Assembly (NCBI GenBank): GCA_947034885.2
Contig: OX344754.2
Coordinates: 17,254,501 to 17,318,500 of the forward strand
From: Thuidium tamariscinum
Lineage: Eukaryota; Streptophyta; Bryopsida; Hypnales; Thuidiaceae
DNA length: 64,000 nucleotides
Reading direction: 5' to 3'
The stretch's first letter is position 1; each line of letters starts with the position of its first letter. Below the pieces are notes generated by a model. That model did not search any database. It was given only the letters and a program-made list of their open reading frames with translations, and was not told the DNA's origin. Position numbers and translations under genes: made by a program. This document shows, piece by piece, positions 58,901 to 64,000 of the stretch.

Positions 58901-61264
58901 AGTTAATTAAATATTTATCACAAAATAATATTCTAATTTTCATCAATTTTTTAATTTAATAACAATTGATGATTTATTTACTATACAATTTAGGAACTTG
59001 AAATTGAACGAGATTTGTTAGCAACTGAAGTGGGTATACTCCAAAAAGTTATAAGGAGACTTCGACATATTTTTGTTCGTGTAAATAGTGAAAATGATGA
59101 AATTCAAAGAGTTCGAAAAAAAATTAGTAAATTGGAGAGTGCAAATAAAGAATTGGAGGATAAAATTATAGTAAGATTTTGTGCTTTAAATTTCACTAAT
59201 AATCTTGCTAAAATTAAAGAACAATTTGAATCCACTACATAAACAAAGAAGATATGCAACCTTTCAATTCAAATTACATTGCATTGCTTTCTCATATTCA
59301 ATCAACATTGAAAAAAAATAAGTTGCTTAAGTGAACTTTATATAATCTAGAATACTAAAATGAATATAAATATTTTTATAGAATAGTAGTCATGCCAATA
59401 CTTTATTCTTATTTAATCTTGATTCTAAAATATTTTTGGACTATATCAGAGCACCCAAAAAGCTATTGGAGATGCAAAGGCAGAAATTGTTGTACTTGCC
59501 AATCAAAGTTTGGCATCACAATTGGATACTAAAAAAGCAAATTCAAAACTCCTTGAGTTAGAAAATCACTCAAAAGTATTGGCAAAATTGAGACACCAAG
59601 AAGAATGTGAGAGAATGAAATTAGAGCAATCTATACTAAAGATTGGCAACGATACGCGACAAATTTTGAAGGATAAAATTGCTGCAGAAAAGCAAGCTTT
59701 ATACAATGCTCAAGTGTCTCTCCAAACACCACCTGCTCAAATTAAGGTCAAGGCTCCCAAACAACCACCTGACTCTCCAAGTGGAGATGCCATGGCTCAA
59801 TTACAAGCAGAATTTATAGCCAAAATTGAAACCGCAGCCACCGAGTTTATTGAAATTGTACCCGCATCCCAACCACCATCACCCAAAACGGACGAGCAAT
59901 TGAAAGACCAACATGTGATTTTTGAAAACCGTAAAGAAATTTTTACGGAGAAAGTGGAGGATGCCGAGATGTGTTTCTTGATGGCCATGGAAGAAATTGA
60001 ATATGGAAAAGCACAAACCAAGAAAGGACAATCCATGGCAAAGAAATTAGCCGCCACCGAAAAAGCCCGGTTGGAAGCTGAGGCCCTTGCCCAAAAATTG
60101 GCGGAAGATGCAAAGAAAGCACAAGAAGAAGCAATGAGGTTGCAAGCGGAGTTGGAGAAATTGTGGGCTATGGGCTCGGGTGATAAACGTTGGAAGAGGG
60201 AGAAGGTAAGTATAGTTTTAGGAGGGGAGCTTCTCAAGACATCCAAGTATAAGATTCAAGTACTTGATAAGGGCGAAGAAATTGACATTGGTGTTGATAT
60301 ATCTCCGCCATCTCTTCCCGGTCCAAGTGGTCCATGTGATGGGGATGTGGCACGTGAAAAAGCAAACCGCAAAAAAATAAATGACTTAAATAGTGCAAAA
60401 GCAAAGGCAGAAGCGGAAGTAAAACGTTTGGATGAAGAAATGAAGAAAGCACAACAAGAACGAGATAGAATGGCTACGGAATTGGCAAAGTTGCAAAGTG
60501 CAAGGGCCGGTTCAGATGAAGAAATGAGGAAAGCACAACAAGAGCGAGATAGAATGGTTGCAGAATTGGCAAAGTTGCAAAGTGCAAGGGCCAGTTCAGA
60601 TGAAGAAATGAGGAAAGCACAACAAGAGCAAGATAGAATGGTTGCAGAATTGGCAAAGTTGCAAAGTGCGAGGGCCGATTCAAATAAAGAAATGAAGAAA
60701 ATGCTACAAGAGCGAGATGGTTTGGCTGCGGAATTGGCGAAGTTGCAAAGTACAAGGGCTGGTTTGGATGAAGAAATGAAGAAAGTGCTACAAGAGCGAG
60801 ATAGGTTGGCCGGGGAATTAGCGAAGTTGCAAAGTGCAAGGATTGGTTTGGATGAAGAAATGAAAAAAGTGATACAAGAGCGAGATAGATTGGCTGGGGA
60901 ATTGGTGAAGTTGCAAAGTATGGGGGCCGGGGGTAAGAGATGGAAGAATGAAATAGTCTCAGTTGTGATGGGGGATAGAGAGCTATCAAAAGATGAATAT
61001 AAGATGACGGTGCTTGATAAAGGCTCGCAAATCAATATTGATGTTCAAATCCAAGGGATTAGTAATCAAATTGTTGATGAATTAGAGAAAGTCAAAGAAT
61101 TAGCAGGGCAAACACAAAGTAATCTTCTAGATGATGACTCTAGTAAATTGATCAAGACAAATATTGAAGAAGTATTACAACATTTAGAAAATATATCAGA
61201 AGTCGTTAAACCAAAATCTAGTAAAGCAGGTCCAAGTAAACATGATGTATCAAGTGCTGGTTGA
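52956..61264 (+). CDS. Long coiled-coil protein with 28-residue repeats and a duplicated KRWK/VLDKG module (5' end not found)
   Basis: Exons 52,956-53,215, 53,391-53,485, 53,699-53,781 (donor CGT|GTGACC is weak), 58,994-59,170 and 59,450-61,264 join in frame to 809 codons plus stop. There is no start codon in a suitable place, so a 5' exon is missing. The chain is mostly charged coiled coil (LEIERDLLATEV, KLESANKELEDK, LEAEALAQKLAEDAKKAQEEAM). The last exon holds six tandem 28-residue repeats of the type DEEMRKAQQERDRMVAELAK (60,431-60,934), exactly four heptads each. Before and after them are two copies of a module of about 50 residues: KRWKxExVSxVxG, then YKxxVLDKGxxIxI (from about 60,161 and about 60,917). 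I do not recognise the family. A structural or scaffold role is inferred from the coiled coil only. The 5.2-kb intron 4 is filled with TTAA elements. Confidence 0.75.
53250..53270. repeat. (TA)n microsatellite
   Basis: Uninterrupted alternating AT of about 20 bases in intron 2 of the coiled-coil gene. A second run of similar length lies at about 56,390-56,409. Confidence 0.9.
56153..58315. mobile_element. TTAA-element cluster in intron 4, tandemly duplicated
   Basis: Left-type ends CCTCTAAAGGACC (after TTAA at 56,149-56,152) and CTCCTAAAAGACC (after TTAA at 56,529-56,532). The intact right end is CCTAAGGGG before TTAA at 58,316-58,319, and a decayed right end is at about 57,760-57,775. The two left halves and two right halves are each similar to one another and to the reverse complement of 24,058-24,983. 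It appears to be one element inside, or duplicated with, another, further split by a MITE at 56,962-57,284. Confidence 0.65.
56962..57284. mobile_element. CATAAGAGG member of the CATTAGA MITE family, nested
   Basis: The ends CATAAGAGGGTTTTT and, read backwards, CATAAGAGGATTTTT. The interior has TTCCCAAACGTTGGGAAC, GATGTGGTCAAGCGATTGCC and AATTTAAATTTAAATT. Comparison with the uninterrupted relatives at about 57,820 and 24,530 fits insertion without duplication, though the flanks have diverged. Confidence 0.65.
60431..60934 (+). repeat. Six exact 84-bp coding repeats
   Basis: Units start at 60,431, 60,515, 60,599, 60,683, 60,767 and 60,851, always 84 bases apart with no indels. Units 1-3 are closest to each other and 5-6 to each other, suggesting growth by stepwise unequal exchange. 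The period is 28 codons, or four coiled-coil heptads, so copy number can change without breaking frame or register. Confidence 0.95.
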
Positions 61265-64000
61265 ATAACCACATTGTTGGTCTTAAGATCATCATGAGTA
61301 AAGAATCTATTGAGAATAGTTTGATGTGGATAGCAAGAGCTATCGTTGATATCTTTTTGTGTAGAAGTAAATATATATAAAGAAAATGGTGGAATCATGA
61401 AAGAAGATTTGAATTGTATAAAATGTTCTTGTACAAAAGTTAGTAGATTTGCTATACTAGATTTTAAAGAGGTGTCCATTGATGTGATATGAAACACATG
61501 CATTATGATAAATTAATTAGTATTTAATTTTAGATTGCTATATTGAATAGTTTGTGAGGTGGTTAACTTTTGGAGGATTGCGTAGTTGCTTTTGTTTTGA
61601 GAATGTCTTATAAAAATCAATTTGAAGAAGAAATTTGGCAAATATTATATGTACAAAGTTGTAGATCATAGTGATGGTTGAATTTGTATTGTATAGCCAA
61701 CTGTGAATGTATGTTTTAAATGCTCTATTCATTGCAATTGCTAGGAGTCTTTTTTAGTATCTTTTTCTTTTTCTTCTTCCTATATCAAGACTTCACTTAA
61801 TTATAAAATTGCAAAAATTGCAAATAAAGTCTTTGGTAATCTTTACCATATTCATATTCAACTTTTAATCATTTTTGATGCCACATAACTAACATCACAT
61901 GTTGGCTTAATTCATAATACTTAAAATCATAATACTTAAAGTCAACATTCAAGATGATTTACAACATCAAACTATAGATGCAAGGCTACACAATGCATCA
62001 AAAGTTGATAAGCTTTGCGACATATTGTACATTCATAAGTTTGTGCTTACAATTCATCAACTTCAAAGCTACACACTAGATCTTCATCCATATCAACTTT
62101 ATTGAAGTCCATCTACATCTTGTTGATGTCGCTTGTTAGGTGAATGTTTGTTGATGTTGAGGCTCAATTGGAAGATTTGTTGTTTGTCTATTATAGGCTT
62201 TCTCATCATATACAACAATGTCATAAAACAATCGGGGATGGATTGTCATGTGGTATTGTGTTGTAAACTACCTACTAATAGAAGTTGACATATTTTTATG
62301 TTGAAGTGTGTATGTAATATTAGGAGGTCTTGTTGGTTGTTGATTGATAACTGATTGTTAGTATTTGATGTTAGAGTTAAAGGGTTGTTAGGATTAGCTA
62401 GTGGCTAACCTCCTAAGGTTGCATTGGTTTCTTAAAAGGCAAGGATTGGTTACTTTGAAGCAAGTTTTGATTTCTTGGTTTTCTCTTGGTTTTTGGTAGA
62501 AATGCCATTAGGATGTAGAATGTACTTAGAATGCAAGTTGTAATTTTGTAGATATTTTATTCCTGAAGAAAGCATTGATGTGAGAAGTATTGGATCTATG
62601 TTTGGATTAAGTATAGGATTAAAGTTAAATTTTGGTTATAGGATTTTGAAAAAGAAACCTAGTTTGACACCAAACTTTAGATGTAGATGAATTATAGAAA
62701 TGGAGATATGACACATCAAAATAGAAGTATTTAGAATCCAAAACAACCAAAATGGGTGTATTTGAGAGCCTCAATTCAATCTTATTGAGTATCAATGGTG
62801 TACTTTTGAGACTTAGAGAATTATGTTTTTAACTTATCATCTACCAATTGATAAATTTTTTTGGCTATACAAGACTTGAAACTTGTGGGTTATGAGCTAA
62901 ATATAGTTAGGGATTTTTGGTCATAACTAGTAGAAAAATATTATTAGAAAAATGTCTACAAAAGTTGACTGATATCTTTAATTAGTGTGAAATTTCATAT
63001 GTGAGTATCTGATAAATTTATCTACAATGTGACAAAGTTTCAAAACCATTTGGAGAGACCAGGTCTAGGTCAAATCTAACTATGTGAAAATTTACACTAC
63101 CTTCATCAAATTGTCAATTTTTTGGTAATATCAACCATGATAATTTAACTTTTTTGAAATTATTTTTATAAATATGTGAATCATTAACTCAAGTCTTCAT
63201 ACAAAAGAAATTTCATCTAAAAATGAACTATGTGGCTATAAAATATAAATTGAATGCATTGTCCCATGTAATAAATATTTCAAATGCAAGGGCATTAAGA
63301 TGGAACAACAGTCCATATTGCAATTTGTAGTCTCTATATAATGGATATACAATTTGATGCTCTTGATTCAAAAAACTCAAACATTGTAAGAACCAACATC
63401 ATTTGTATGCTTGTCAAATTATTGAAATTTTAAATACTATAAAATGTAAATTTCCTTCAATTTTGCATTCAACAATCTAAGATGATGTATGCCAAGATGC
63501 TAAGGTATTAAAAAAATTTATTATAGTTCTAAGAAAAATTGACAAAAGATAAAGCAATTCCAATTCATGGTCAACAAAACCGAGTTTTAAATATAGTTAA
63601 CATTGAAATAATTTTCTTTCAAATCACAACTAGTTATTTCTTCAAACTTCCATGGTAATGTGTGTAGTATGTTGTACACTACAACTTTTGTATATGTACT
63701 TTTGGACTTTGTACATTGATGTTCATGGTATGTTTGTTTGAATGAAATCATTTTAGATTTATACTCACTTTTGTTAGTCATTATACATAATTTTTCTTAG
63801 AAACAAATTAAGGAGAGTAAAATGATGACTTTACTATTGACTAGGGATCTACTTGTCTCTACACAAACAAGTGACAATTGATTGCAAATTTTGGAATCTT
63901 GAAGACTTTTAAGAGAAAATTTTCCAAAATATTCTTATATAAACATATATTGGATTTTGGAAAGAATTGTTGTTGGAATGGTTTGAAAGATTTAGGTGAA
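61265..64000. other. 3' flank of the coiled-coil gene and non-coding DNA
   Basis: The 3' UTR should lie in the first few hundred bases; no single poly(A) signal can be chosen. Beyond that the DNA is AT-rich with no gene, RNA, inverted-repeat element or partner elsewhere in the window. Confidence 0.45.

Larger units (their letters stand above)
53782..58993 (+). other. Intron 4 of the coiled-coil gene, element-filled
   Basis: The other introns of this gene are about 175-280 bases; this one is 5.2 kb. It holds the TTAA elements and nested MITE at 56,153-58,315. The first 80 or so bases read through as an open frame, but its continuation beyond 53,800 is ordinary AT-rich DNA. An unrecognised small exon within it cannot be excluded. 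Confidence 0.55.

Noticed and set aside
60207..60214. A perfect GTAAGT donor-like sequence inside the last coiled-coil exon
   Set aside because: The frame continues through it, and the second copy of the module has a coding GTCTCA at the same place, so it codes for Val-Ser and need not be a splice site.
59797..61035. Long antisense open frames opposite the coiled-coil exon (up to 259 codons)
   Set aside because: They are shadows of the charged coiled-coil repeats; the reverse complement yields few stops and repetitive Ser/Phe-rich products.
1..64000. CRISPR arrays, rRNA or tRNA genes
   Set aside because: Regularly spaced repeats here are tandem or coding, with no spacers. No tRNA arms or rRNA core sequences were found by eye.

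Overview
This window is nuclear DNA of a land plant. Every gene found has spliceosomal introns with plant-type borders. The genes include a tandem family of microsomal CYP71-clan cytochrome P450s and a small plant-specific membrane protein whose N-terminus starts MCPLR. The DNA is strongly AT-rich and gene-poor, and is packed with non-autonomous inverted-repeat DNA elements. A non-seed plant such as a bryophyte would fit the base composition and the divergent P450s, but that is inference. No prokaryotic, organellar or viral genes were seen, and no transposase or reverse transcriptase.

Layout. (1) 1-37,700: three P450 copies, all on the minus strand. Copy C is cut by the left edge (exons 1-2 at 2285-2314 and 811-1126). 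Copy A (10,270-16,106) and copy B (31,452-37,065) are complete, with five exons each and 510 and 509 codons. Each starts with a 10-codon exon separated from the rest by a conserved intron of about 1.2 kb. An inverted fourth fragment (about 9,376-9,640) is a pseudogene remnant. The copies arose by segmental duplication, so paralogous segments often show the same site with and without an inserted element. (2) 37,700-44,400: a mosaic of repeats, a GC-rich 27-bp minisatellite and long inverted repeats. (3) 44,439-45,258: a complete two-exon gene (minus) for a 93-aa MCPLR-type membrane protein. (4) 45,890-52,950: tandem duplications and AT-rich DNA with no gene seen. (5) 52,956-61,264: a plus-strand gene for a long coiled-coil protein. 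Its last exon carries six exact 84-bp (28-residue, four-heptad) repeats between two copies of a module built around KRWK and VLDKG. (6) 61,265-64,000: AT-rich DNA with nothing recognised.

The most unusual content is the set of small DNA elements, which can be defined precisely from paired occupied and empty sites. They include: TTAA-flanked elements with CCCCTAAA ends (piggyBac-like signature) at about eight places; a CATTAGA-ended family that inserts with no detectable target-site duplication in three clean pairs; an ATGGTCAAT-ended family with 4-bp duplications and internal AAAATGGCAC repeats; and an AGGTRGGTACACCC-ended family with TA duplications. They sit in P450 flanks, in other repeats and in an intron of the coiled-coil gene.
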